Positions 28,290-37,343 of a stretch of DNA of 64,000 bases are shown here, piece after piece. The stretch's first letter is position 1. The number at the start of each line of letters is the position of its first letter. A program made the position numbers and the translations under genes. A model generated the notes under the pieces. The model had not been told where the DNA came from, did not search any database, and worked only from the letters and a program-made list of their open reading frames with translations. The stretch covers positions 1 through 64,000 of the forward strand of contig NZ_FNAR01000006.1 of NCBI RefSeq assembly GCF_900101985.1. Direction: 5' to 3'. Origin of the DNA: Bhargavaea beijingensis (GTDB lineage: Bacteria; Bacillota; Bacilli; Bacillales_A; Planococcaceae).

Positions 28290-29278
28290 GACATACGGCC
28301 ACCAGCGGCCATGTCCGCAAGCCGGGTGATCAGTTCATCCGCGGGAATGCCCGCCGCTTCGCCTTCGTAATTGAACAGCAGACGGTGCCGCAGCGCCGGT
28401 ACCGCACACTTTTTCAAATCGCCGATTGACACATGAAAACGGCCTTCGGCGAGCGCCCGTGCTTTCGCCGCCAGGACCAGGCTTTGCAGCCCTCGGGGTC
28501 CGCTTCCGAAACGGATCCAGCGCCGCACCTCGTCCAACGGCGAATCGTCCGGATGTGTACCGGTCACGATCCGGGCGGCCACATCCAGCATTTCTTCCGG
28601 CAAAATCACTTCCCGCACCATTTTTCGGGCCCGACGGATTTCTTCCGGTCCCATCAATTTCCGAAGGCCGACAGATCGGCTGCCGGTCGTTCGCCGGATG
28701 ATTTCCTTAAGTTCTTCCGTTTCCGGATTCGGGATGATCACTTTGCAGAGAAAGCGGTCAAGCTGTGCTTCGGGAAGCGGATAGGTTCCCTCCAGTTCAA
28801 TCGGGTTTTGAGTGGCGAGCACAAAAAACGGTTCCTTCATCGGGCGCGTCGTACCGAGTACGGTCACTGTCCGCTCTCCCATCGCTTCGAGAAGCGCACT
28901 TTGTGTTTTCGGCGTGGCGCGATTGATTTCATCGGCGAGCACCATTTCGCTGAACAGCGGACCTTCCCGGAAAACAAAGTCCTTGCGTCCGTCCGGGGTT
29001 TCTTCAATCACCGTCGTTCCCGTGATGTCAGAAGGCATCAGGTCCGGCGTGAACTGGATGCGGGAAAAGCCCAAGTCCAGCACTTCGGAAAACGTCCGGA
29101 TCAGCATCGTTTTCCCAAGTCCCGGCAGTCCCTCGAGAAGGGTATGTCCTCCGGCAAGGATGGAATAGAGGATAAAGTCCACCGCTTCCTCCTGCCCGAC
29201 AATGAACGTTCCCACCTCTTCTTTCACCTTGCCGATGATCAGGCTCATCTCCCTGTAATCTTCCTTCGTGATCCCCAT
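28286..29278 (-). CDS. MoxR-family AAA+ ATPase
   Basis: A 330-residue ATPase with Walker A EGLPGLGKTML (about 50-60), Walker B MVLADEINRA, sensor 1 VLATQNPIELEGTYPLPEAQ, and a C-terminal AAA lid. MoxR proteins act as chaperone-like machines for inserting cofactors or maturing complexes with VWA-domain partners, and three VWA-type proteins follow in this operon. ATG 29278 has GGGAG upstream; an in-frame GTG three codons earlier is less likely. It begins five bases behind the low-complexity membrane protein gene. Confidence 0.93.
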   Translation of the reverse strand: MGITKEDYREMSLIIGKVKEEVGTFIVGQEEAVDFILYSILAGGHTLLEGLPGLGKTMLIRTFSEVLDLGFSRIQFTPDLMPSDITGTTVIEETPDGRKDFVFREGPLFSEMVLADEINRATPKTQSALLEAMGERTVTVLGTTRPMKEPFFVLATQNPIELEGTYPLPEAQLDRFLCKVIIPNPETEELKEIIRRTTGSRSVGLRKLMGPEEIRRARKMVREVILPEEMLDVAARIVTGTHPDDSPLDEVRRWIRFGSGPRGLQSLVLAAKARALAEGRFHVSIGDLKKCAVPALRHRLLFNYEGEAAGIPADELITRLADMAAGGRMS

Positions 29279-29283
29279 ATTCC

Positions 29284-30648
29284 TCACTCCCTCTTGTCGA
29301 TTGACGAAAAGTAATCGGACAGGACCTGCTGGAGGTCTTCCGGAAGGTTAAGGCGGCCGGCTTGTTCCACATAGGCATCCAAGTATTCGCCCTGAACTTC
29401 CTCATAGGGACGGACATCCCCTTTTTCAGCGGGAACGACGCTGTCCGCTGCCGATGTGCCATCTTTTTGCGGACCCGGATCCAGCACGGATTCTTCCGGA
29501 TCCGGAATGGACCGCGGTGTACTGACGAGATTCCGGTCATTATTACCCGAATCTTGTCCGGAACGCCCACTCCCGGAGCCGGCACCTTTTCCGCCATTGC
29601 TTCCTGACCCGGATCCCGTGTCACCGGCTTCATTGTTTCCGTCCCCGCTTCCGCTCTCCGTTCCACGTCCGTCATTGTTCTGCGCTTTGTCTCCATTCCC
29701 CTCGGTTTCACCGTCACCGCCATTGCCGGACGAACTCCCTGATTGCGGCTCCCCCCTTTCATGTCGGTCAGCATTTCCGGGGGAGCCTGTCCGCTGCTCT
29801 CCGTCAGAAGCATGTTTTTCCGCTTCTGACGTGCGTCCCATTCGGGCCAGCCGTTCTTCAGCATCTCCGGAAAATGCGGCAAGTGCCTCAGCCGCCTCTC
29901 CAGGCGTCAGGATCCGTTCTCCTGCTGTCTGGCCCGCATTTTTTCCTGGATGGTCCGCCAGACGTTCTTCAAGGGACAGTTCACGCTGCAGCTTCACTGT
30001 TTCACGGACGGCAGCTTCCGGAGTATCGGCTGATCTGATTTTTTCCGACAGATCGACAAGGCGTTTTTCTGTTTCCCGATCTTCCGTCCGGTCTGCCAGT
30101 TCGTTTACATGATCAGCAAGGTTTTCGATGATCCCCCGCTCTTCCTCGGCTTCCTGCGCTTCCTGCTGTGCGGAGGAGGGGAACAGGGCAAGCGCCGCCG
30201 CGACGGCGAAGGCGCTGCAGGCAACCAGAAGCGGCTTGTGCTCTGTCCACTTCCCTTTCCTGTTTCTGAATCGCGCCAGTGCCAAGCCAGCCGCTTCGGC
30301 AGCCTCATCCGCAAGGGCGGCAGAGAGAGGGCCCTCCCGGATTCCGTCTGTCTCTGCTGCCAGGATGACATTGTCACGGCTAAACGAATCCAGCACCCGG
30401 ACCGACTGGGACCTTGATGGCGCCCTGCGGCATCCGTACGCAAACACCCCAACTGCAGCAAGTGCTGCAGCCATCACCGCATCATCTGCGTAACCGGGCC
30501 AGACGAACCATCGGGAGGCAGCAAGCAGCAAAACGGCCGTCACTGCGCCTGCAGATACTCCCCGCACAGCTGTCCTCACGAACCACTCCATCAAGAGCCT
30601 GCGACGAACCTGCGTGACGGCTCCGCCGAGCTTGCGCCTGCTATCCAT
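29284..30648 (-). CDS. Membrane protein with low-complexity Gly/Ser/Asn linker, unknown
   Basis: A 454-residue protein I do not recognise. The first 165 residues contain three hydrophobic helices (about 28-47, 58-76 and 142-158) and basic loops. Residues 165-260 are acidic and helical (EEAEEERGIIENLADHVNEL). Residues 275-395 are extreme low complexity (Gly, Ser, Asn, Asp, Glu), with repeats such as GSGSGSNGGKGAG. The last 60 residues (EEVQGEYLDAYVEQAGRL) look folded. The N-terminal layout resembles the DUF4175-type proteins that accompany MoxR/DUF58 clusters, but that is a weak guess. It lies between the ABC permease (12 bases) and moxR. The antisense strand is open over the linker because of composition only. 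Confidence 0.75.
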   Translation of the reverse strand: MDSRRKLGGAVTQVRRRLLMEWFVRTAVRGVSAGAVTAVLLLAASRWFVWPGYADDAVMAAALAAVGVFAYGCRRAPSRSQSVRVLDSFSRDNVILAAETDGIREGPLSAALADEAAEAAGLALARFRNRKGKWTEHKPLLVACSAFAVAAALALFPSSAQQEAQEAEEERGIIENLADHVNELADRTEDRETEKRLVDLSEKIRSADTPEAAVRETVKLQRELSLEERLADHPGKNAGQTAGERILTPGEAAEALAAFSGDAEERLARMGRTSEAEKHASDGEQRTGSPGNADRHERGEPQSGSSSGNGGDGETEGNGDKAQNNDGRGTESGSGDGNNEAGDTGSGSGSNGGKGAGSGSGRSGQDSGNNDRNLVSTPRSIPDPEESVLDPGPQKDGTSAADSVVPAEKGDVRPYEEVQGEYLDAYVEQAGRLNLPEDLQQVLSDYFSSIDKRE

Positions 30649-30660
30649 GCCACTCCTCCT

Positions 30661-31491
30661 TCACTTTCCCCGTGCCATATTGACACGTAAAGATTTCACC
30701 GACACGAAAACAGAAGTGGCCGTCACAACCAGATAAAACAACAAATAAATCAGCCAGATCGGCCACCGTAAATTGGTCACCTCATGCAGGAAACCGCCGG
30801 AATCCGGCGCAAGTAGCGAGGCGGTCAGCACTGCCGGGTTGATCGCCGCGAACAGATGGGCGGCCGGTGATGCACCACCCTGGCTGAGTACGGCAAAGAA
30901 GACACTGAGAAACCCGGTGACCGCAAGCAGGGCAAGAACCGAACCATATGTTGCAATCATCGAGATAATCGTCTTACGGATCAATGTGGAGAACATGACT
31001 CCGAGACTGCCGATTGCAACCGTCGTCAGCAAAAAGTAGAACAAGAGCTGGAGCAGCTGTTTCGGAGACACACCGCCGTACAGGAAAACGATGCTATACA
31101 GGGGCAAGCTTGAGACCAACATCAATACCAGGAAGGCGATCGATGACAACAGTTTGCCGATGATGATCTGGAAAGAGGTCTGAGAAGTCGTCAGCAGCAT
31201 GTTGAGCGTCTGCTTTTCCCGCTCCGAACTGATGGCACCCGCCGTCAGTCCGGGGGTGATGAAAAGGACGAGCACAAGCTGGATATAAGTCAGCATCGTG
31301 AACAGGAGGTAGCTTTGCCCCGGATCCAAATATCCGCCGGACGAACCGTCCTGCGTCATGAGGTATATGAAGCCGATGACGAACAGGCTCATCGCCGCCA
31401 GGTAAAACAGGATGCCGACAAAGCTTTTCGGCGAGCGGAACCGGAGCTTGATTTCTTTCATCAGCACCGGATTGGAGAGGTTTGCCTTCAT
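30661..31491 (-). CDS. ABC-2 type transporter permease
   Basis: A 276-residue membrane protein with about six helices. An N-terminal amphipathic KEIKLRFRSPKSF segment is followed by helix 1, and the classical ISSEREKQTLNMLLTTSQTS sequence lies near residue 88 after helix 2, typical of ABC-2 permeases that partner a CcmA-type ATPase (exporters, often of the NatAB or gliding/Nos type). It starts in an ATGA overlap with the ATPase gene. Substrate unknown. Confidence 0.88.
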   Translation of the reverse strand: MKANLSNPVLMKEIKLRFRSPKSFVGILFYLAAMSLFVIGFIYLMTQDGSSGGYLDPGQSYLLFTMLTYIQLVLVLFITPGLTAGAISSEREKQTLNMLLTTSQTSFQIIIGKLLSSIAFLVLMLVSSLPLYSIVFLYGGVSPKQLLQLLFYFLLTTVAIGSLGVMFSTLIRKTIISMIATYGSVLALLAVTGFLSVFFAVLSQGGASPAAHLFAAINPAVLTASLLAPDSGGFLHEVTNLRWPIWLIYLLFYLVVTATSVFVSVKSLRVNMARGK

Positions 31492-32423
31492 ATCGCCCCA
31501 TCCCCTTTCGTCAGTGCGAGGAAAACATCTTCGAGGTCTGTTTCCTCTTCGGCGAAAGACCGGATTCCGAGAGGGCTTGCTGCGGCCGCTGCAAGCAGTT
31601 CCTCCTGGTCCGTCTGAGAACCGCTAAAAGAAAATGTGACCTCGCCCGCCGCATCGTCTCTGCGTATAGCCGAGACGAATGGTCTTTCTTCCAGGAATCC
31701 GGCCGCAGCACGAGCAAGGCCGTTCAGCTTGACGGTGATGGTCCTGTCCCCTTTCATCATGGATTGGATTTCCCGCACGGATTGCCTGGCAATCAGCCGC
31801 CCACGGTCGATGACGCCGATTTCGTCGCACATCTCCGCAAGCTCCGGCAGGATGTGGGATGAAATCAGAATCGTTTTATCCATATCCTTCAGACGCTTCA
31901 TGATTTCCCTCATTTCAACCCTTGCCCTCGGGTCCAGCCCGGATGCCGGTTCATCGAGAATCAGCACTTTCGGGTCATGGATCAGGCTGCGGGCCAGGCA
32001 AAGGCGCTGCTTCATTCCGCGCGACAGGGAGTCGACGTAAGCATCCCGCTTTTCAGACAGGTTCACCAAGTCAAGAAGCTGGCCGATCAGAACCGTGCGC
32101 TCTCCCGCCGGAATCCCATAGCTGGCTGCGTAAAAATCAAGATACTCCTCCGTTTTCAGCTGGTCATACACACCGAAAAAGTCAGGCATATAGCCGATCA
32201 GCCTGCGCACTTCCGCAGGGGATGTGCGCACACTATGACCACCGACAAAAGCATCGCCGGACGAAGGCGGCAACAGGGTTGCCAGGATCGAGAACGTCGT
32301 CGATTTTCCCGCGCCGTTCGCGCCGACAAACCCGAATACCCTTCCTTCCCCCACTTCCAGGTTCAGATCATGGAGAGCACGGAAAGTCCCGTATGATTTG
32401 GTCAGATTCCTGGTTTCAATCAT
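31488..32423 (-). CDS. ABC transporter ATPase (CcmA/NatA type)
   Basis: A 311-residue ATPase: Walker A GANGAGKSTTF (about 35-45), Q-loop YMPDFFGVYD, signature LSRGMKQRLCLARSL (about 135), Walker B VLILDEPASGLDPRAR, and switch His in ISSHILPEL. The C-terminal 90 residues form the DUF4162-like extension usual in this exporter class. It powers the permease encoded just downstream (ATGA overlap) and overlaps the upstream 777-residue protein gene in the same manner. Confidence 0.92.
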   Translation of the reverse strand: MIETRNLTKSYGTFRALHDLNLEVGEGRVFGFVGANGAGKSTTFSILATLLPPSSGDAFVGGHSVRTSPAEVRRLIGYMPDFFGVYDQLKTEEYLDFYAASYGIPAGERTVLIGQLLDLVNLSEKRDAYVDSLSRGMKQRLCLARSLIHDPKVLILDEPASGLDPRARVEMREIMKRLKDMDKTILISSHILPELAEMCDEIGVIDRGRLIARQSVREIQSMMKGDRTITVKLNGLARAAAGFLEERPFVSAIRRDDAAGEVTFSFSGSQTDQEELLAAAAASPLGIRSFAEEETDLEDVFLALTKGDGAI

Positions 32424-34753
32424 GGCGATGCCACTCCTTCCAATTCAATTTCCGGCAGCATGGTATGACCGCCGTCCGGCGGGCTTTCGATACGGAACCG
32501 CAAAGCCCCATCCCGGCCGATATAGTCTGTTGCAGGATCCAATCCATTTGCTCCGGCTGCCAGTTCTTCAAATTCGCCGGATGACCGGTTCAGGATGGAG
32601 ACGCCGGCGCCTTCGATGACACGGACACCCAACGAGGTCCAGTTGACTTGCGGAATGGCATAGGTTTCCGGAACGGACGGCTCGTAAACAAATGTCCCCG
32701 GCGAAAGAAAGAGGTCGCCATCCGGATACTGCTCCACATACCCGTCCGGATCTTCAGGAGAAATGGATCCGCTGATTGCGGAAGGCGGCAGACGGAATGA
32801 CCCGGACAATCGGATTTCCGGATCGAACGGTTGCACGATGACCGAAATTGAATTGTATTCCGGTTTTCCTTCCAGATTCACTTTGGCAAGCGGAGAAGCG
32901 GTATGCCCGATAAGTGCCGGGCGGCTTCTATCCAGCAAGTAACCGGCCGCCTGAATCATATTCCCGGCCCGCTGGTCTTCCCGGTTGCCGTAGCCGTTTC
33001 CTGATGAACCGGGCGCGGCTGATGAGGCCGCCGGAAACAGCATACCTCCCGGCACTTCCTCATCGATTTCCGCAGTTTCTCCAGCTTCAAAATCACCGAC
33101 CGGAATGAAACCGGTGCCGCTCCAAACCGAGACATCCCGGAGGCGGAATGAAAAGCGGTTGGTGAGGGTGCCGGTCAGTCTGCCTCCCGAAACAGCAAGG
33201 TCGGCCTCAAGGCTTCCCGCATCCGCAATACGGGTTTCGCCATGAACCGTGCGGACCGACCAGAACGGCATATCCCTGAGTGTCAGCAATGTCCCTTGCG
33301 GGGTCTGTTCTGCAACTGCGTAACCGAAGTTGCCCGAACTTCCTGAAAAAGCGGTACTCCCCCCCGCTGCAGAGAGGGTCACCGGAGACAATGCGGTCAC
33401 CTCCAGATCTCCTCCCCGATTGGTCAGAACGGACCCTCCGTACATGCCGGACAGCATTCCGTTGCCGTCGGAAAAGAACAGGGCGGCCTGCCTGAACTGG
33501 GGGTTGAACAGACGGTCTTTTGCACCGTAGGCGAAAATCCCGGCAGAAATCAGAACAGCAACAGACGGGATGATCCACCAAGCCTGCTCACGCCGGTCAC
33601 TTTTTTTAAGGATGAAGTAAAGCACCGGACCGACCAGGATGATGTAAAGCATCACAATGAGAAGGATGGCCGCTGCCGGAATCCTGAAAGTTTCAAAACG
33701 CTCTGTGGCACTTTGAGCCAGCTGGACAAAATCACTTGTGGGGTCTCCATGCATGCCGGAATAGACAGCACTGCTTCCCGGCAATCCCGAAAGGACCCCG
33801 CTGATAAACCGGGCGGTATCCGGGGCGGAAGCCAGAGGTTCGTTACCGAATGAAAATGCTGTCTGGACAATAGTGCCTGCCCCGTATTCAGAGAAGGCAG
33901 CAAGGACACGGCCGTCCGATTCAGCCAAAGCCTGCGCGCCGCCTCTTAATGAAGCCTCGAATGCCGGCACGGCCGTTTTGATCCCCGTTTCCCGGAGCGC
34001 CTCAGGCTGCACTTCGATCCGGCCCTCCTGTTCAAGAGGCAACACATCGCGGAACAGCCCGGCATCAGCCGGATCTTCGGTCATTCCGATCAGAAGTGTC
34101 GCCCCCGCCCGGACACGGCCGGCAATCGCCTCCTGGTCGGCCTGCCGGAGTCCGGCCAGCACCCCGTCATCCGCAATGATCAGATCGGCCGCCTCCCACC
34201 CGGCCGCGTCAGCGGGAAAAGTGGAATTCCGGCCAAACGGTCCGGCCACTTCGGAATCAGGCGTGTTTCCGAAGTTCAGATCCCGGAGTCCCGAGAGACG
34301 GTCCGCACTTTCCGAAAGAATCACTGCAAGTGAAGTTTCGCCATAGTAAAAATTCACATTCGGACGACGGTCGCCCTGATAGCCGATTTCCCTCCCGTTC
34401 CGCCAGCCTCCTTCGAAAAAGCGGAATTGCCGCTCCGAAAACGCATAGGAATCTGCTGAATTGACGGTCGCGTGCACGGTCTCCGTCTTTCCCGCACCGA
34501 TTTTCAGTGAAATTGCTACGGCAGATCCTGATTCATAGACATTGCCGAAATCGATGACGAGGTCTCCCTGGAACGGATCTCCGTCGTTCCTGATTTCGAG
34601 CGCGACCGGCATCGACGTTCCTTCCTTCGCTTTGCCGTCTATGCCGCCCGTTGCTTTGACGGTCAGTTCGGGTTCCGCCGCAGCGGGACCCGCCCCCATC
34701 AGCACTGCCACTGTAAACATCAACAAAGCTGTTCCCCATCTTACCGTTTTCAC
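32420..34753 (-). CDS. Large exported/membrane beta-rich protein, first gene of the MoxR/VWA operon
   Basis: A 777-residue protein of unknown function. It has a cleavable-looking signal peptide (about 1-26, ending AAA). An extracytoplasmic region (27-365) starts with a CARDB-like beta-sandwich (VALEIRNDGDPFQGDLVIDF) and continues with a Rossmann-like segment (AADLIIADDGVLAGLRQAD). Two membrane helices follow (about 370-392 and 404-422, flanking a KKSDRREQAWW loop), then about 350 more beta-rich residues with no further helix. The GTG at 34753 follows GGGGATGGGGG. It lies 65 bases behind ccpC with no clear terminator between them, so read-through from ccpC is possible. The four-base coupling to the ABC ATPase ties it to the transporter. 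Confidence 0.8.
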   Translation of the reverse strand: MKTVRWGTALLMFTVAVLMGAGPAAAEPELTVKATGGIDGKAKEGTSMPVALEIRNDGDPFQGDLVIDFGNVYESGSAVAISLKIGAGKTETVHATVNSADSYAFSERQFRFFEGGWRNGREIGYQGDRRPNVNFYYGETSLAVILSESADRLSGLRDLNFGNTPDSEVAGPFGRNSTFPADAAGWEAADLIIADDGVLAGLRQADQEAIAGRVRAGATLLIGMTEDPADAGLFRDVLPLEQEGRIEVQPEALRETGIKTAVPAFEASLRGGAQALAESDGRVLAAFSEYGAGTIVQTAFSFGNEPLASAPDTARFISGVLSGLPGSSAVYSGMHGDPTSDFVQLAQSATERFETFRIPAAAILLIVMLYIILVGPVLYFILKKSDRREQAWWIIPSVAVLISAGIFAYGAKDRLFNPQFRQAALFFSDGNGMLSGMYGGSVLTNRGGDLEVTALSPVTLSAAGGSTAFSGSSGNFGYAVAEQTPQGTLLTLRDMPFWSVRTVHGETRIADAGSLEADLAVSGGRLTGTLTNRFSFRLRDVSVWSGTGFIPVGDFEAGETAEIDEEVPGGMLFPAASSAAPGSSGNGYGNREDQRAGNMIQAAGYLLDRSRPALIGHTASPLAKVNLEGKPEYNSISVIVQPFDPEIRLSGSFRLPPSAISGSISPEDPDGYVEQYPDGDLFLSPGTFVYEPSVPETYAIPQVNWTSLGVRVIEGAGVSILNRSSGEFEELAAGANGLDPATDYIGRDGALRFRIESPPDGGHTMLPEIELEGVASP

Positions 34754-34818
34754 CTGCCCCCATCCCCCTTTAACTCAGCTGTTCACTTTGACGTTGCTGC
34801 TTCCGGCCCGGTTCCGGT

Positions 34819-35697
34819 TTACTTGACGCGTTCCGCGTGCCGAAGCGCGATTTCCTTGAATGCTTCGACCTGCGGAAGGGCAAGGGCCTGTTCATAGCCG
34901 ATCAGCCAGGTGTCCCTCGTCAGCTCAAACCGGTTATCCCCGTCGGTAAGCGGAATCTTGTTGACCGGGTCGTCTTCACGGAGCGTAATGGAGGGAAGAA
35001 CGGCATAGCCGATGCCGTTCACGGCAAGCTGACGGCATGTCTCAATCTGATCGACGATGATCTGCCGTCCCGGACTGGACTGAAAATGACGACGCCACCA
35101 CTCCCTGATTTCCTCGTAATAGTCCGAGTCGCTCTTGAACTGGACAAACGGCCGTTCGGTTTCCGGAATTTCATCGACAGAACGGATCATCGTATCCACC
35201 AGATAAAGGTGATCCCTGAACAAATGGACCTTGGCCCCCTTCCAATCGGAATGGCCGCGGACGATGCCGACATGGGCTTCACCGTCATTGAGGGCCCTGA
35301 CGATTTCCGAGCTCCAGCCGGTCATGAGAGAAATTTTCGCATCCGGATAATCAGTGACAAACTCCTTTAGCACAGCAGGCAGCCAAGTTTGCCCGACAAT
35401 CGATGCGCAGGCGATCTTCAGTGTTCCGTGTACCTTATGGACCATTGCCTGGAGGGTTTCCGTTACTTCCTCATACCGTACAAGGGTCTCCCGCGCAAAT
35501 TGGATGACATGCTCACCGGCGGGAGTCGGGATCAGTCCCTTTGATGACCGGATGAACAGCGGTGCGCCCCATTCTTTTTCGATGGACCGAAGCCGCTGGG
35601 AAAGCGCCGGCTGTGAGATAAAAAGCCGGTCCGATGCTTTCCGCATATTTCCTTCCTCTGCCAATGTTTTGATGATAGTAAATTCATTCACGTTCAT
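34819..35697 (-). CDS. ccpC: LysR-type regulator CcpC
   Basis: A 292-residue LysR family regulator with the winged HTH at residues 3-60 (EEGNMRKASDRLFISQPALSQRL) and a substrate-binding domain from about 90. It agrees along its length with my memory of B. subtilis CcpC (YkuM), including KIACASIVGQTWLP, ISLMTGWSSEIV, ETERPFVQFKSDSDY and DQIETCRQLAVNGIGYAVLPS. CcpC represses or activates citB and citZ in response to citrate, linking carbon flow to the TCA cycle. It follows the CBS-domain gene darB as in B. subtilis. Start 35697 is preceded by AGGAAGGATTGAAGCAAG. Confidence 0.9.
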   Translation of the reverse strand: MNVNEFTIIKTLAEEGNMRKASDRLFISQPALSQRLRSIEKEWGAPLFIRSSKGLIPTPAGEHVIQFARETLVRYEEVTETLQAMVHKVHGTLKIACASIVGQTWLPAVLKEFVTDYPDAKISLMTGWSSEIVRALNDGEAHVGIVRGHSDWKGAKVHLFRDHLYLVDTMIRSVDEIPETERPFVQFKSDSDYYEEIREWWRRHFQSSPGRQIIVDQIETCRQLAVNGIGYAVLPSITLREDDPVNKIPLTDGDNRFELTRDTWLIGYEQALALPQVEAFKEIALRHAERVK

Positions 35698-35831
35698 CTT
35701 GCTTCAATCCTTCCTGTAAGCCGCACAAAAAATGGACTTCCCTTTCTTTATTCCCCTTTTCCGCCCCCGCACCTCCGACTTTCTCCGAAAAGGTCAGTTT
35801 ATTGTTCGGTGTCGGGAATGAAAGGGACGAT

Positions 35832-35862
35832 AAAAAAACGGTTCCGGACAGTTCCGGAACCG
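35832..35862 (-). terminator. Terminator of darB
   Basis: Ten-base-pair stem CGGTTCCGGA/TCCGGAACCG (35839-35862) followed on the minus strand by TTTTTTTA. Confidence 0.92.
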
Positions 35863-35867
35863 ACTGA

Positions 35868-36311
35868 TCAGCGCGGCATCGTATAGACCGCTTTTTTCAG
35901 TTTCTTCATCAGGACCCGGCGTGTCATGATTCCGGCAAACATGCCTTCCTCATCTTCCACGCACAGGAATGGATGGTTGATCAGCAGATCGAACACTTTT
36001 CTGAACTCAGTGTCGATCCTCACAATCGGAAGATCAGTCTGCATCAATTCATCGACTTTCATATCGGACAGCCGCTCGTATTCAATCCGTTCCATGCCGA
36101 GGATGGACTCGGTGATCATTCCCATGCTGAGCAGGCCCCTCAGCCGGTATTCATGATCCAAAACCGGGATTGCCGAATATCCGGTCTTCGTCAGTACGAG
36201 CAAGGCATGTTCGCAATTATTGCCGACTTGGACATGGGCGACTTTTTCGGATGAAATGACATGGTCACGGATAGGCTCATGAAGAAATTCTGTGTTGTTA
36301 ACGGAAATCAT
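35868..36311 (-). CDS. darB: CBS-pair protein DarB/CbpB (YkuL)
   Basis: A 147-residue cytosolic protein made of two CBS motifs (about 13-68 and 80-140), including GYSAIPVLDHEYRLRGLLSMG and a second copy HPFLCVEDEEGMFAGIMTRR. It corresponds to B. subtilis DarB (YkuL), which binds cyclic di-AMP and in its free form stimulates the (p)ppGpp synthetase Rel and pyruvate carboxylase. Length and position beside ccpC match. The two Ktr components in this window are also cyclic di-AMP targets in relatives, so the second messenger is a theme here. A terminator separates it from ccpC. Confidence 0.9.
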   Translation of the reverse strand: MISVNNTEFLHEPIRDHVISSEKVAHVQVGNNCEHALLVLTKTGYSAIPVLDHEYRLRGLLSMGMITESILGMERIEYERLSDMKVDELMQTDLPIVRIDTEFRKVFDLLINHPFLCVEDEEGMFAGIMTRRVLMKKLKKAVYTMPR

Positions 36312-36396
36312 TTAGGACCCGACCCCTTTGTCAACCTTCAATTTTTGGTTTCCCCATTTCCATCATATCATAACCTTTATTCGGCTGACGACCTTA

Positions 36397-36440
36397 CAAA
36401 AACAGGATACCCGGGAAGCAGTTCTTCCCGGGCATCCTGT
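36397..36440 (-). terminator. Terminator of the small membrane protein gene
   Basis: Long stem ACAGGAT-CCCGGGAA/TTCCCGGG-ATCCTGT with one mismatch (36402-36440), followed on the minus strand by TTTTTG. Confidence 0.88.
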
Positions 36441-36447
36441 ATGAGAA

Positions 36448-36678
36448 TCAATATGCCACTGCATAATAAAAGATGACAAATCCGAGAAACACCATAGCCA
36501 CCGCGATGATGATCAATATCGGATTCAGCGTGAACGGATGGTCCCCGACTTCCTCCGAAATCTGGTCTTCCCCGTTTTCCGCCTTCGCCACAGTCCGGTC
36601 CATTTTCCTGATCGAAGCCAATCCGATGGCGATAGTCAGCAGTGATACCAAAATTGTAGGCCACAACCACATTTCCAT
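36448..36678 (-). CDS. Small membrane protein with two helices
   Basis: A 76-residue protein of unrecognised family. Helix one (about 4-21, WLWPTILVSLLTIAIGLA) and helix two (about 52-73, PILIIIAVAMVFLGFVIFYY) flank a charged loop (RKMDRTVAKAENGEDQISEE). Start 36678 follows AAGGAG nine bases upstream. It is monocistronic with its own terminator, divergent from ykyB. Confidence 0.75.
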   Translation of the reverse strand: MEMWLWPTILVSLLTIAIGLASIRKMDRTVAKAENGEDQISEEVGDHPFTLNPILIIIAVAMVFLGFVIFYYAVAY

Positions 36679-36808
36679 CCCCGTTGTCTCCTTCCCGTTT
36701 TCCGTTAACTTGTCCGAAATGATGCTGATTCATTCCACTTCAATGAAATCCGCGTGCAGACATGTTAGGATGGATGCAAATCCATGCAAAAAGGACGGAG
36801 GAAACGGG

Positions 36809-37333
36809 ATGGCCAACAGTCTGTATAACCGGGAACAGCTGGCCGGGGCAATCTATATCATCAACAAACATGCCAAGACTGCACCCGACAACGAATTTTT
36901 GTACAAACTGAAAAAGGCGGCACTCATGAAAATGGTGGAAAACGGTTTTGCAGAGAAGATCGGCCTCCAGTCTGTCCCGAATCCGAAACTTAGCCGGCGA
37001 CAGTCTGCTGTCCTCATCACCTGCGGGGAATTCCATTTTCACCTGCCGCCGACCAGGGAAGAGATGAAAGAACTCCCCCATCTCGGCGAGCCTGACCCTG
37101 ACTACCGGAATCCGAAAGTACGTCTTGGGTTAAAAGCAGCCAAACACATTCTTCAAGACTATACCGGCGTCAAGCAAGGCGAATCCGGACGGACATCGCC
37201 CGAAAACCTTTTACGGAATATGACGTCAAGGAACACTCCCCTTAGGCAAGAACCCCAAAAACATCCTTCTGCTTCTGGCAGGCGAAACCAGCAACCAGCA
37301 CCTTCCCGGCACCGCTCCTGGTTCGACCAGTGA
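36809..37333 (+). CDS. ykyB: YkyB family protein
   Basis: A 174-residue protein matching the YkyB family: IYIINKHAKTAPDNEFLYKLKK, then the core FHFHLPPTREEMKELPHLG and YRNPKVRLGLKAAKHILQDY. The last 40 residues are basic, Pro/Gln-rich and apparently disordered. The family has no known function. I chose ATG 36809, with GGAGG upstream. A longer open frame begins inside the region of the divergent gene. It is convergent with the ykwC-like gene and only ten bases apart, without a clear terminator between them. Confidence 0.87.
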   Translation: MANSLYNREQLAGAIYIINKHAKTAPDNEFLYKLKKAALMKMVENGFAEKIGLQSVPNPKLSRRQSAVLITCGEFHFHLPPTREEMKELPHLGEPDPDYRNPKVRLGLKAAKHILQDYTGVKQGESGRTSPENLLRNMTSRNTPLRQEPQKHPSASGRRNQQPAPSRHRSWFDQ

Positions 37334-37343
37334 CCGCTTTCTG

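Noticed and set aside
29456-30112. 218-codon frame opposite the low-complexity linker gene
   Set aside because: Its Ser/Pro-rich translation is a composition artefact of the Gly/Ser/Asn linker on the minus strand.
34754-34818. Promoter of the MoxR/VWA operon
   Set aside because: I could not find a convincing -35/-10 pair in the 65 bases behind ccpC; reported only as an open question in the gene entry.
36473-36808. N-terminal extension of the ykyB frame
   Set aside because: It runs antisense through the small membrane protein gene. The ATG at 36809 has GGAGG and aligns with the YkyB family.
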